Origin: Lepidurus packardi
Lineage: Eukaryota; Arthropoda; Branchiopoda; Notostraca; Triopsidae
Assembly (NCBI GenBank): GCA_023053545.1
Contig: JAKZAN010000005.1
Location: 4,774,001 to 4,838,000 of the forward strand
Length of the DNA: 64,000 nucleotides
Direction: 5' to 3'
Every line of letters starts with the position of its first letter. The first letter of the stretch is position 1. Both the position numbers and the translations under genes were made by a program. Below, piece after piece: positions 13,100-25,384 of the stretch. The notes under the pieces are model-generated. The model was given only the letters and a program-made list of their open reading frames with translations. It searched no databases and had not been told where the DNA came from.

Positions 13100-16000
13100 C
13101 CTGGAATGACAAACCTTTCTCCACTCCACGCTCCAGGAATAACGAAAATGGGACGATAGAAGCTGGACCAACAATCCTCCCAAACAAATGGTCACGTCGT
13201 ATTATTTTCTTAGTCCAGAGACGTCCTGGTCCTCCCCTTGTTGGTTCCTAGCTTGGAGTGTTGGATCCATTCAATCCGCAAATTTCTATCTCTCAGCCAG
13301 ACGATGAGATGCTATATTCAAAGGTAGAATATAGGTACTTTGGCCAAAGTTATACTACGCACCACGACAAAAGCCTTCAGCCCGGGGTTGCTCAGTGAGA
13401 TCCTGCTGACTAACCAATACTCCTGTAACACATTAGTAGATGCTTAATTAGTACTTCGTGTTACCTAATTATCTCTTTACATCCTCGAAGTTCTTTCTCT
13501 CTTTTTCTGCATGCGAAGAAGAATAGAGATGCTTGATTTATTTTTCCGTTATTCGGAAAAAGGAATTATGAAGAAAAATATTGTACATCCTTTGAGAAGA
13601 GAGATCCGAGCTTATTGTACATGGTAAATACCATGTTCGGGTTTTCTTAAGATTTTTCTAACGCAAGAGATTCCATGGAAGACAAAATGGTCTGACAACG
13701 GGCTCTGTATATATACCACATTGGTTACGTATTGATTTTCACCGGGAATAAGGCCTTAGCACACCGCCAAACTATACAGGAATCTCGACGGGGTTTTTAT
13801 TAGAGGAAAAAAGAGGGGAGGTGGGGAGGGGCACGCGGGATTTCTTTGTACGCTCGGTAAGGTTTTTGGCACGAGTTCAACGCGCTGTGCTTTGGACATT
13901 CTATGCGACAGCTATTGCTAAAAAACAAAACAAGGACATACATACATAAATAATAATAAAAAAGAACCCGCGAGTTTCCAGATATGTTTCTTTATTCTGC
14001 GTGGGAACAACAGTCGGTGGAGTCGTTAAATGGACCGACATCCTTCTCTAGCTCATCCATTATATGGACTTCCGGAAACGCAAGAAGTAAAGTGAAATAT
14101 CATGTTTCGTTCCATTTGGCCGTCGCATACGTATGCCATACGAGATACGACTGTGAGGATCTATCATAAGATAACATTTTCTTGATCAGGATGGATGCTC
14201 TATAAGCCTTTAGTTTTCAATAAGTGAGAAGTAGTTGATGGGGGAAGTGGATATTAAAAGTTTTGTCAACAAAAGATGTCGAGTTTGCCGCGTCAGCTTC
14301 TATTGATCATATTCTTCCTCTTCGTGGAACCTCTCTTTTCATCCTCCCCCCCCCCCCCCCCCCCAAAAAAAAAAAAAAAAAACTCAAGATTTGCACCCTA
14401 CTTCAGCTCTTGAAAACATACTTGAGCTTTAATGACAGTTTTAGGAGAAAACACAGAAAAACGAGAGTAGCCGTTGGTGAAACAGAATACGAGGAACACT
14501 AATCGTTAGCTGCCAAGCAACGTCAAATTAAGGACTCTCGGTATAAGCTTGTTAGCCTGTGTTGGAAGCTTTTGAGTACCCTTGTTGCCTGCAAGCGCAT
14601 TACGCAGTCATTTATCGCCGCTATATAAATCGACGCTGCCATAACGGACAATGATGGGACAGGTTTAAAAAATTTAAGTCTATAGATTTACTTACTGGTC
14701 GGTCTGGCAGCCACTTCTGTCAATGTAAAGACTTGTACAAGTCTATCATTTATTTCTTTACGTGCCTCTCGGAAAGTTAGATGCTCACTGAGGTGCAATT
14801 GGATCTATTTAACAAGAGAAATTCCTCGACGAAAATTGCTGCACGAATAAATGTTTTGCAGATGTCACTGCATGCTAGCAACAAAGCGCGCTTTCGAAAA
14901 GCGACATACGAAAGTTTGTTAGTGTCGTTACCAGTTCTTAGTAAAAACTCATCTCCAGGTGCCAAGGCGCCCAAAGATTTCCGCGATGGACTAGAGACTT
15001 CCTTCTGTAACACACAAGCCCAACGCCGTTTTTGGTTAAAACGACGTCCGCAACGCAGGCGCCCTAATCTTGCCTTATAAAACAATGACAAATACATAAC
15101 TAATCCGCAGTTGGTATAGTATCAATCAAACCGAATTTTTTTACACCTTTCCACATTCCAGAGCTATCGATGACTTATTTAAAATAGTAAAATAGTGAGC
15201 AGGTATAACCGTATTCAGTGTTCAAGTTCTAATGCCTGCTATATTTTTATACCAATAAATAATTTCGGGAGTTACAAGAAAGATATAATACAACCAATCC
15301 GAAGGTAATACACTACTGAATTCTGTAATTACAAAATATATTGTAAACGGGTTACAATTAGAAATATGTATTATACAATTACAATTAGTTTTTTACGATT
15401 ATCAGGTATTAATTTATATCTTTCTGGTATCAAAAAAGCTGTTATCGTTATTCGGCCTAGTTATCTTTTTGTGAGTATAACAAAACGATAAATTAAGGAG
15501 AGAAAAAAAATAAAAACTTGCGCGGCACGCATAATATCACGAGTGATGGCTGTTGGGCGGAAATTAGATTTGAAGTGTAGAGTTATTTATTTTCCACACT
15601 TGCTGGAAGCAAAAATGTCACACAGAAGAAAAGGAGGAAAAAAAACTTTGGATAAGACATACGTATGTTGTTGACAGTTTCTCGTTTCGCTTGGCGTGCA
15701 GTGCGTTTCAAACTTCCACTTTCAAGGGATTCAGCATTCCTGTCAACAAAAGCCCGAGACACCCTATACACCGAAAATGCGTTTAATGTTGTCCGGGGTG
15801 AAGGTAAGTTAAACAAGTTATGGGTAATTCGTTACAGCTAAATGGTTTCTAGTAGCAGAAACAATTTGTAACTACAGTAACCTGCATATTTCGTTTTGCA
15901 ACTGGATAGGATGACCAACTTCCTTATCATACGACCTAAGCTTCACGCATGGGCGCCAATTATCCCATTAGCAATGGTCCGTAGTACGACATTGAAAAAT

Positions 16001-17770
16001 ATAACACAATACCGAACGAGGTGCCGGCGTGCCGCGACTCGTACTATTACTTCGGCTTGGTGCTACTTCGTGCCCTATTACTTTACTTGGCTCCACACCG
16101 CGTTCTTATGCTTTACAAAGATCTATGGTAAGGATAAACAGCACGAAAGCGTTTTTTTCGGTGCTGTAAGGTATTGATCTAGCATACCTGCATTCGTTTC
16201 TGTTTCTTTTATTTTCGTTCTGTTTTTCTGGTGGGATTAATCCGACTCGAATGACCAATTAACCATTTCCTTGGTTTGTAATTTAAGACCATGCTCTAAA
16301 AAGTTAACGGTGAATAACACGCTAAGCACTTTAGTTCCTGTTGTCGTAAATAAAGATAAGAGAGGCAGAAACGCCGTAAAAAAGTAAGAACTTAATTGCA
16401 GGGAGGCGAGACAATTGGAAACTTTCCCCAAGTACAGGTTACTTTTAGGAAGAGATGAATTGCTAGCTCATTGCAGGAGCGAGCCCCAATTCCCAAGCAA
16501 TAGTGAACGAAGCCAGCGACGATACACGCTACTAAGCTGCGGCAAATATAGAAGACCATGCTAAAGAAGCCAATAACACAGTTGAGCCTGATGAACGAGA
16601 GCTACTGAAGTAAAGAGACGACAAAAGAAATACTTACTTGGTGACGGACTGACGTGATATCCTTCATCTCGCTGAACTGTAATTTCGGAATTGTCTTTTC
16701 TTATACGTGAGTGCTACATGTTGCCTACCAAAGGAGATCAATAGTACCTAAAGGGAGCCCATCTTTTGCTTTTTATCGCGGCTGTTCGATAGATTAGAGA
16801 AATCCGGTAGAAACGTTGGTTTCGATAGCTCATTTCCCGTTGACTAGCTAATCTGCAATCGCTAAACACACGTGACACGTACCCCGCTCTTACTAACTCT
16901 TCGAAGTTTTTTGGCACCCTTTTTATTTTATTTTCGTTTTAACTGCCAGCTAAAACATGTTACTGTCAATAAAGAAAACCCAGCATATCTACAAAGCTAA
17001 AGTTTCTTAACCGTGCCATGCTTGGGCGTTAAGCCACGTTGAACTTTGAAATGGGAGATGTGAGCCGAGTTCTGGTTAAAGAGAACTTTTTGTCAAGCTT
17101 TTTGTGAGGTTTCTTAGTATGCGTGAGGAATACAAGGGACTTATACAGCTCAAGTCCCATGAATATACGAACCTTAAAAGTTCCACGTGATAAATATGAA
17201 TTATGTTAAACAGTGAACGTTTGCCAAGACAGCTAATTTTTACGCGACAAAGCCGTTTCAATAATGCATCTCGGGATGACATAATAATAGAGTATAAAAG
17301 TCATAATACAAGGTATCTTTTGCTATCTCCAAGTGTGCCAGAGATAATTTACCTGTTAGGATCACGGTTGGATGTGTTTACGACCATAAGAAAAAGGCAC
17401 AGTCAAACACGTGGTATTGTTCTGTCCCGGGGGGCTTTACGACACCAATTATATTAGCAGAACTTTCCAATCTCACTTGGGATAAATAGCCGAGACACTT
17501 TAGTTGTAAATAGTAATTAAGAATAAACTGATGCGTAATAGCTCAAGTTTATGGGGTGCTTACGCAGGAAACCCCGTGATGCCTAATCGCTGATTTACAT
17601 TTCACACAGATGAGGGACGATAAAGTTCATTATGGAACACCCTGTGATTTTTTTAGACTTTTACTTGCTGTTTTTGCTATTTTGTGTCAAAAATATAAAT
17701 ACCAAGTAGAAATCGATTCGCAGTTTAATGTTTTAACAAGCGATACGATATCTAAGCCCACTAACAGTAA
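13100..17770. other. Intergenic stretch between divergent OXR1 and PREP
   Basis: Open frames occur on both strands, for example around 14777-15097 and 15583-15816. None has a recognisable domain or convincing splice context. It holds the OXR1 upstream region on the left, a C19/A18 homopolymer pair at 14346-14382 and the PREP promoter on the right. More OXR1 first exons cannot be excluded. Confidence 0.5.
14346..14382. repeat. C19 followed by A18
   Basis: Nineteen C run directly into eighteen A. It is low-complexity sequence, possibly an insertion scar. The A run could be the tail of an old retroposed sequence, but no source was recognised. Confidence 0.8.
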
Positions 17771-20700
17771 ATGGCGTTAGGGGCGGCGCTATTCACCTTC
17801 AACCCATTGAAAAATTTGTTTAGTTCTGGTCCTACTTATTTCCGTGTCATTAATTCCAGACTTAGCTTTAAACCGACAAACAGTTATAATATTTATAAAT
17901 CGCTTTCTCATTATCCCGGATTAGTACGCGCCACGAAAACCATGAGTTTCCCGTACCCCAGTGCTCACCGTGATGATAGTATTTCAGATACGTATCATGG
18001 GAAACAGGTACAAATATAACTGTAGTGTTTTTGATCAATATCAAATTGATATTCCTTTTATAGGTGCCAGACCCGTACCGGTGGCTAGAAGATCCAGATG
18101 CTGAGAAAACGACAGCATTTGTAGATGCCCAGAATGCAGTAACTGTCCCGTACTTGGAAAACTGCACCGTCAGGACGGTCATTAAAGATAGACTGACACA
18201 GCTTTGGAATTACCCTAAATATTCGTGCCCGTCTCGGAAAGGGAATCGCTATTTTTTTTATAAGAACACAGGCTTACAAAACCACAGGTAATTTTTAGTT
18301 TTCATTTTTACTTCTGACGGTGCTTACTTTTATTACTGATTTTATCGTTTCTAGCGTTCTGTACGTGCAGGAAACTTTGGAGGCTGAACCAAAAGTGTTT
18401 TTAGACCCGAACTTGTTCTCAGAGGACGGAACTGTCGCCTTAAGTGGGACGGCTTTCTCGGAAGACGGAGAAATATTTGCGTATGGTTTAAGTCGTTCAG
18501 GATCGGATTGGATTACGATCCATTTTCGCAACGTTGCCACTGGTACAATTACTTTGCCGACTTTCCAGATTAAAATTAGACATATTTTAGGTGTTGATTA
18601 TCCTGATGTGCTTGACAAAGTCAAGTTCTCTTCTATTTCGTGGACCCATGACAACAAAGGCATTTTCTATGGAGTAATTTCGTGTTATTTACTTTCATAA
18701 AACGCTATGCTAATCTGACAGTTTTTAATGATTTTTTAGTGCTATCGTGACCAAGAAGGCAAAACAGACGGCTCAGAAACTACCTCCAACGAAAATCAAA
18801 CGCTGTATTACCATCGGCTAAACACGGATCAATCAGAAGATGTACGCGTCGCTGAATTTCCTGAAGAACCCAAATGGCGAATGCAAGTTTTGTTTATTAC
18901 CAATTTTATTTATTAAAAATAAATCCCTGAACCATTTCAGCTCTGCCAGTGTATCACATTGCGGTCGCTACCTTGTCGTTTGTCCTAGAGAAGGCTGTCA
19001 GGATAATCTGATTTACGTTGCTACGCTGTCTAATGCCATTACAGGAAAGCTTTCTTTTGCACCCATTATAACACAGTTTGAAGCCCAGTACCACGTTAGT
19101 TAACTTCGCAGTTTAATACTATGGTCCAAGCACGCATTTTATGATGGCATTTTAACTTCTGTCTTTAAGGTAGCGACCGCAATCGTCTCTGTTTCGTTGG
19201 CTTTGTTCCGTAAAAATTTTAACTTTGATCACTCTTTCATGCAGTGGTGGTGAAGTCAGTGAATGCGGCCGCTACTTGGTCGTGACTACTCAAAAAGACT
19301 GCCGCGATAACTTGGTGTACATTGCCCATTTGCCGACAATTTCAGAAGAAATTAAAGACAAATTAGTTTTAAAGCAGATTATCCATAAACTTGAAGCCGA
19401 TTATGAAGTGCGTGCTAGGCTTTTACAATTGTTTACAAATTTCAAACTATTCCCAATAATATTTTTGGCTTGTCCAGTATATCACCAACGATGAAGGGGT
19501 TTTCATTTTCCGCACAAATAAAGGCGCGCCAAATTACCGTCTCATCAAAGTTGACCTATCGAAGCCCGAAGCCGAAAACTGGACTACCTTAATTCCCGAG
19601 AACAGTAAAGATGTGCTGGATTGGGCCACTTGTGTTGCTGAGAGTAAGCTGGTAGTGTGCTACATTAGAGATGTGAAGGTATATTGGAGATCTTCGTTCC
19701 CTTTTAACTGTTGGCCGTAATGTTTCCTTCTATTGTCTTAGAACGTTCTGCAATTACGTGACTTGGTTACGGGAAAAATTATCACGGAATTCGTGATTCC
19801 AGTGGGAACGATAACTGGATTTTCGGGCAAAAGAACCCTCAGTGAGATCTTCTTCCAGTTCGCGTCTTTCCTCAGCCCTGGCTTGATTTACCGTTGCGAT
19901 CTGAAAAATAGTACAACTCCCGAGCTATTTCGGGAAATTAAAGTGGAAGGAGTGAACATGGCCTTGTTTGAAACAGAGCAAGTTTTCTACTCAAGCAAAG
20001 ATGGAACCAAAGTGCCCATGTTTCTTGTTTACAAGAAGGTAGGGACTTCGCACGTTACATTAAAGTTTTTATTTTTGTTATTTTTCATTTGTTTTTGTTT
20101 TTTTTTCAGGATTTGAAGCGTGATGGGAATAATCCTTGCCTTTTGTATGGCTACGGAGGGTTCAACATCAGTATTCAGCCTACCTTTAGCGTAACTCGGA
20201 CGGTGTTCGTTCAAAATTTTAATGGGATTTTAGCCATTCCTAACATTCGAGGAGGAGGGTAAGCCTTATTAAAAAAAACTACGAAAAGAAATGCATGTTG
20301 TGTCATTTGTAGTGAATACGGAGAGGCTTGGCACAACGGTGGACGACTGCTGCAAAAGCAAAACACCTTTGACGATTTCCAAGCTGCCGCCGAGTATCTG
20401 ATTGATGCAAAAATGACCAGCTCCAAACTACTTACGATTCAAGGTGGTTCTAATGGCGGTTTATTAGTAGGTGCCTGCATTAACCAAAGACCTGACCTAT
20501 TTGGGGCCGCTATTGCGCAAGTGGGGTAAGGTTTTGCTTAATTTATAAAGTATCGCTTTCACAGTTTAGAACGTATACAATGATTTCAGAGTGATGGATA
20601 TGTTGCGATTTAATCGCTTCACGATTGGCTATGCGTGGTGTTCAGATTACGGGAATATTGACCAGGAAGAGCATTTTCAGAACCTGCTCAAATTTTCTCC

Positions 20701-21132
20701 ACTGCATAATGTCAAAGTCCCTGAAGGGAGCCAGTACCCGGCCACGCTTTTGCTCACTGCGGATCACGATGACCGCGTAGTGCCTTTGCACTCTTTGAAA
20801 TATATTGCGCAGCTGCAACATGTTGTAGGAAAGGAAACCTCTCAGGTATATTCTAAATTCTTTCCAAAAAAAGTAATAGTTTTCGTAACTTGAATTCTTT
20901 GTAGACAAACCCGCTTATGATTCGCGTGGAAACTAAAGCTGGACATGGAGGAATAAAACCGACGAGCAAAGTGGTAACTGTTACTTTCCTTATTTTTTGT
21001 TATTATATTTGAGCACAAAATGTTTTGATTTTTTCGCTTAATTTTCGATGCTTTTCTCCCATGTAGATTGACGAGCATACAGACGTGCTGTGTTTCATAG
21101 TGCAAGCTTTGGGCATTGAATTCCGCATGTAG
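17771..21132 (+). CDS. PREP: Prolyl endopeptidase (prolyl oligopeptidase, S9A)
   Basis: Serine peptidase cleaving short peptides after proline. Exons: 17771-18007, 18064-18287, 18355-18542, 18591-18673, 18740-18882, then 18941-19094 or 19245-19407, 19478-19678, 19742-20038, 20110-20258, 20313-20525, 20590-20845, 20905-20973, 21067-21132. All phases agree, giving 759 or 762 residues. The N-terminal domain starts [13 protein letters not shown]; the beta-propeller follows; the alpha/beta-hydrolase carries the nucleophile motif GGSNGGLL, the aspartate in [11 protein letters not shown] and the histidine in KAGHGG. About 57 residues precede the usual start ([15 protein letters not shown] 17942). 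They are rich in Ser, Arg and aromatics and almost lack acids, so may be a mitochondrial presequence or unused 5' sequence. The exon after 18740-18882 comes in two homologous versions. Its donor is GCAAGT, a GC-AG intron that alone satisfies the phase. Identification is secure. Confidence 0.95.
18941..19094 (+). CDS. PREP: PREP alternative exon 6a (propeller blade)
   Basis: Encodes a propeller segment with [21 protein letters not shown], less one residue here: core [14 protein letters not shown] and ending ITQFEAQYH. It enters in phase 2 after a TTTCAG acceptor and leaves in phase 0 at GTTAGT. Exon 6b, 150 bp downstream, has the same motifs and the same phases. Including both would break the frame, because 6a leaves in phase 0 while 6b needs phase 2. 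Confidence 0.8.
19245..19407 (+). CDS. PREP: PREP alternative exon 6b (propeller blade)
   Basis: Homologous to 6a: core [17 protein letters not shown], ending HKLEADYE. It enters in phase 2 and leaves in phase 0 at GTGCGT. Joined to the preceding exon it gives [15 protein letters not shown], closer to the family consensus at this point than the 6a version. It is probably the ancestral copy. Confidence 0.8.
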
Positions 21133-21182
21133 AGTCGAGACGGCATTTACGAGCGTGATTCTTGTTTTTGAAAAATTTGGCA

Positions 21183-21188
21183 AATAAA
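21183..21188 (+). promoter_or_regulatory. PREP poly(A) signal
   Basis: AATAAA lies 50 bp past the PREP stop codon. The same motif is kept in both downstream PREP pseudogene copies. Confidence 0.6.
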
Positions 21189-24100
21189 TAAGAAATACGG
21201 CGAAAAGTTGTTTTGATTCGAAACTTTATTCCAAATTGCTACATTTGTAAAATTTGATTGAGCACTTTATGGAGTATAATAAAATGTTAGAAAACGAGAC
21301 GTCTACAGTCCAGGTACCGTTGGGAACGGCATACGATATAGCACTCCCGACCCGTACCGTGAAGCGAAAATTTTCATAAAGTTTTCGTTACCGTAATGTA
21401 GAACAATGGTTTAGAACTTTTAATAATTCGATCTTGGTCTTTAACCTCGGTCTCGCCTTCAAAGAATGTAGTGAACAAATGATGAATGGTAAACAAATGA
21501 TAAATGATGGTAAAAAAGGAATGTAACTAGTGGATCGTGACACTAAAATTAGCCTTTTGATTGATGCAATTTGAAGTTGTCCTTCATGGATACTCTTCCT
21601 TTAATTGCCAGAGACATAAAATGAATCGCGTCGAGACAACGAAGGCAAAAGACAAAGATGCGTAATGGCTGTTTTTTTTAAAAGAAAAATAACTCTAAAC
21701 TTCGGTGGGCTTTTAGTCTTATCTTTCATAATCCAAGGTTATAGTTATCCCAAGGAATTGTAAAACCGCAATCTTGATTCGTGTTTTGGCAAAAAGGTTT
21801 CGGCTGATCAGTCTCTTGCAAAGTAAATGAGAGTGCTATAAACAGGTTAGGTTAGTTAGGCTTCAGCGACTCGTAGATAAAGACTTATTTTTGCGGAATA
21901 CAGAACCTTAAGTCAATACACTAGAAAAGTTGAAGTAAAATAGTCATTATGCTCAAGCAATATTTTGCGAATGTTAATGGATGACACATATTGTACTGAA
22001 AATCAATCATGAGGTACTTGAAAGTCTTGAAATAGGTGGAATACGAACAGGAAGAAAATTTTGGAGCAGATTTCACAGTGCAGCGATGTCCTTGATGATG
22101 CCGAGGATTGAGTGAGAAAAAGGACATTGCAATGGTTTAAGTCACCTATTCGTGAGTCCAGATTTTCGGATTTAATCTGTTGTTTTCATCTGTACTCAAG
22201 GACAGCATATGGGTAATGTTGTGCCTGGGTACTCTCGTATTCTGAACGCTAACCGGTGAGATGAGAGGTGATACACCAACTGGTTGCTCTAAATCTCCTG
22301 GGTCTATTACATAGTGTGGCATTCCGTACCCGTTTTGAACCTTGTTGCTCCCCCGGCTCCTTGACTGCGTTCCTCGAAGCGTCGTCTTTGGGGACTCGAT
22401 GTGGTATGGCAAGTTGATTGCGGAGAGGGCGACAGGCCGAGGCTAATGAAGGGGGATAAAAGGTCAAGGGGAGAGGCAATTCAGTAGTTAGTTAGGGAAA
22501 GACAAAGGGAAGAGTAAGTGAGAGTTAGGACGGGAGGAAAAGTGGTTTTAAGTGAGATTTGTCTTGGAGTCATGCTGGTGCTGTTGTGGAGTGGGAGTTG
22601 CGAATACATGTAGTTTAAAAAGAAGTGGAACGTAACAATAGGCGGCGAGGGTGTTAGTCTGGTCATAAACATAACAGATAAGTCGATTCTAGAATATGTT
22701 GATGATAAAGTCTGATTTATGTAATGCAAGACTGTTTATCCGAATTCCAAGAGGGTATCTGATAAAAACGTTAACGGACTGCGGAAAGCTAGTATTTCAT
22801 TGTAACGTTCACATTTTAGTACTTGCTAACCTTGAAGCAAGATAGAGTTTCGCTATCGTAACGCGAAAGTAAGGTTTGGCTTTTTATTATTTTTTACTAA
22901 AACAAGACCATATTGGGCTTTCATACCACAGCTTGAATCTGATCCGTATTTCTTCAGACATATTTACATGCAATTCTTACGTCTTTGATGACTTTCGCTG
23001 AACTAATGCCACAAAAGAAATGAATAAGTAAAGGCATTTTGTACCTAAAATGAGCGAATAGTACCAACGAGATACCATGTTGAGTAACGGAAGCTGTATT
23101 TTCAAAAACAATAACAGATGAAGGTCGAAACATCTTTCTTATGATTGAGTATTTCCCAGATACTTCTTTATGCAATGGATGTAAGTTTTAGCATCAGCAG
23201 ACTCCGATCTCTTTACTGGTTTAGTTGCTGCCAGGTACAGTGAGGGCTTGGGAGTACGAATCCACTAGTTCGATCAAGGCCCTTCATGAAAAGAAACGGG
23301 AAACGTGTCTATTTGAGCTCAGTTTGCAGGTTGTCTTTTCTCCACCCGTTTTTTTAGCGGTGTTCAATGAGAATGCAGATATTATATTTCTGTGTTTAAA
23401 TTGCTAATCAAAATTACTTGGTCAGAATAAGCTTATATACGCTTAGATTACTTATCAATATTCAGTGTTTGAAGAGGTGAAAAATGGAAATTTACGTGGC
23501 AACTATGGCATGGAGGAGCCAACATTGCTTCTCAAGAAGCAACGGCCCGGCCACCAAAAAACCGTACCCAAGACCACCTAATCTTAAAGCGTCACTATTA
23601 CCGCGTCCCCAGTAATCATCTTCAGCAATAAGGGTAGCTTATTGCTGAGGGCTTCCGAATCACGGAGCGAACGATGCGTCTATATACCCACGTTGTTAAT
23701 CGGGACTTAGATAATATAACAGTCCCTAACAATGCTATGTCGGTTGGTGTTAATAAAATATGGTAAGTTGAAAAGAAGTTAGGGCTGAGTTTATTAGCAA
23801 CTTACTAAGAACTAACTGCTTATTTACTTAGATTGTTTTTAAAAGCCGCTAGGAATGGATTATAATTTACAATTGGTCTTGCTTTGGTGGTCATGAGTCC
23901 TTTCGGTTTAAATGACTTTTAGTGGGTGCTCTGCTAACAATGAATTAAAAAAATAATGTAGAACAGTGAATGGTCCACTTCTACGAACTGGTTATTTTAC
24001 AGTTATACAAATAAACAAAATGTTGCTAATAGTATGCTCATTCATCCGTCTTACGTAACTTTGTCATGTTTGAACGTCAGAGTGCCGGCGGCCTCGCAAT

Positions 24101-24344
24101 ATTCATCAGATGCACTCAGTTTCGTTTCGACCTACTACAAAAGGTCTTACATATACTGATGCATTGTTTGTTTCATACTTATGACGAAATTAGACGTGAC
24201 TAACTTCTGCTTCTAATCTTACGTTTTACACAAATATATAGCCTTTGATAGGAATTAAACTTCGATTCGAAGTTAAATAAGGGTAAAATTACAGAAGAAG
24301 AAATATAATAAAACTCTCGAATTAATGAACCAACAGATTAATTT
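21189..24344. other. Spacer downstream of PREP
   Basis: The first 250 bp (to about 21430) are repeated downstream of both PREP pseudogenes near 42.2-42.4 and 48.0-48.2 kb. Open minus-strand frames around 22146-22729 have no recognisable features. One copy of a 140-bp direct repeat lies at 23011-23153. No gene is called. Confidence 0.5.
23011..23153. repeat. Direct repeat, copy 1
   Basis: Highly similar in the same orientation to 24697-24838. Shared words include gataccatgttgagtaa, ttcaaaaacaataacagatg and catctttcttatgat. Copy 2 sits immediately 5' (minus sense) of the decayed glycine-rich peptide gene, so the repeat may be a duplicated upstream region of that family. Confidence 0.75.
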
Positions 24345-24680
24345 TCAAAACCAATAGCAGGTAAGCGAATTTTCATTTTGAATTATGGAAGGAGTACAAA
24401 GAGTTGTTGAATGGGGTTTCGTTTCTGAGGATTGATGTTCGGCTGCTTCGTTTACCAACGACGGTTCCACGTGTTTCCGCTGTTCCACACGTTTCCATGG
24501 TTCCACCCATTTATTTACTCGGCCCTGGTTAGGGGTACCCCAGTTCCTTCCACCCCAGCCATTTCGTTGGCCCTCTTCGGCAGTCAAGTCAACATCACGA
24601 CGCCATCGCTGACCTCCACGGTGACCGGAATTGGCGATGCTTCGGTGACCTGCCCAGCCATTGCCACCCCAAGATATGTA
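24345..24680 (-). pseudogene. Decayed Gly-rich peptide gene relative
   Basis: A minus-strand frame contains GGNGWAGHRS, GHRGGQRWRRDVDLTAEEG and GWGGRNWG. These match the R-R-x-VDL and DLTAEE modules of the complete glycine-rich peptide genes at 24.9, 42.6 and 48.4 kb. No matching signal-peptide exon or good acceptor is visible, and the Gly/Tyr tail is replaced by a Lys/Glu-rich segment. It is most likely a diverged or dead paralogue; a functional variant with an unseen first exon is possible. Confidence 0.45.
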
Positions 24681-24696
24681 TAAATGCCCCAAGGCA

Positions 24697-24838
24697 TAAA
24701 AGAAATTAATAAGTACTGGCATATTGTACAATATTTAAAATGAGCGAATTGTACCAATGAGATACCATGTTGAGTAAGAAAAGCTGTATTTTCAAAAACA
24801 ATAACAGATGAAGTTCGAAGCATCTTTCTTATGATGGG
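24697..24838. repeat. Direct repeat, copy 2
   Basis: Second copy of the 23011-23153 repeat, same orientation, about 1.7 kb away, with scattered substitutions and small indels. Confidence 0.75.
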
Positions 24839-24908
24839 GCGTATAGTAAAAGGGAGAATTTATATGTAGAATGGTTTTCCAAGTTCAGAATGTCGAAGAC
24901 TTGTTAAT

Positions 24909-25312
24909 TTACCAGCGACGATATCCACCATATCCACCGCCATATCCGCCGTAAACTCCATCGTAACCGCCGTACCCTCCATATCCATTCCATCTTTGAC
25001 GATGGTGTTCCGCACCAGTTAGATCAGCAGAGATTTCAGAAGCTTCAGCGACCAAATCGACATTGCGACGCCCGCGGTAATGTCCGTAACCTCCGCGGTG
25101 GCCCCCGTGACTACCGCGATATCCACCGCCATGTTTATAGCTGCTTTCACCCCATACGCGGCGATTGTGTTCTTCAGCAGTCAAATCAACAGAGGCTTCA
25201 GAAGAAACACGACCTGCGACTACCACCAGAACTGCGAGTAAAATCTTAAAATATTCGGAATGTTAGGATATATATTCAAAAGTTAATTTTATAACTTTAC
25301 CAAGAACTTCAT
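24909..25312 (-). CDS. Secreted Gly/Tyr-rich peptide 1
   Basis: Two exons: 25312-25301 (12 bp, MKFL) and 25244-24909, phase 0, 115 residues. MKFL joins ILLAVLVVVAGRVSSEA to form a clear signal peptide split by the intron. The mature part carries two acidic VDL/ADLT modules (SVDLTAEEHNRR, ISADLTGAEHHRQ) separated by a His/Gly-rich block, and ends in a GGYGGY-type repeat with YRRW at the terminus. Such arthropod Gly/Tyr-rich secreted peptides are cuticular or defence-related; the role here is not established. A TATA box lies about 65 bp upstream of the ATG. Two copies with the same architecture occur at 42.6 and 48.4 kb. Confidence 0.8.
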
Positions 25313-25376
25313 GTTGAATTGCTCAATTTTGTAAGCTGCTTTGAGTAAGTGATGCTTTCAAGTCTAGCCTCTGCGG

Positions 25377-25384
25377 TTTATATA
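25377..25384 (-). promoter_or_regulatory. TATA box of glycine-rich peptide gene 1
   Basis: Minus strand reads TATATAAA, 65 bp upstream of the start codon. The surrounding promoter, about 150 bp, is conserved upstream of both duplicated copies (TATA at 43102-43109 and 48903-48910). Confidence 0.75.

Noticed and set aside
14777..15097. About 100-codon frames on both strands at the same place
   Set aside because: Neither has a recognisable domain or splice context; mutual antisense openness points to chance.
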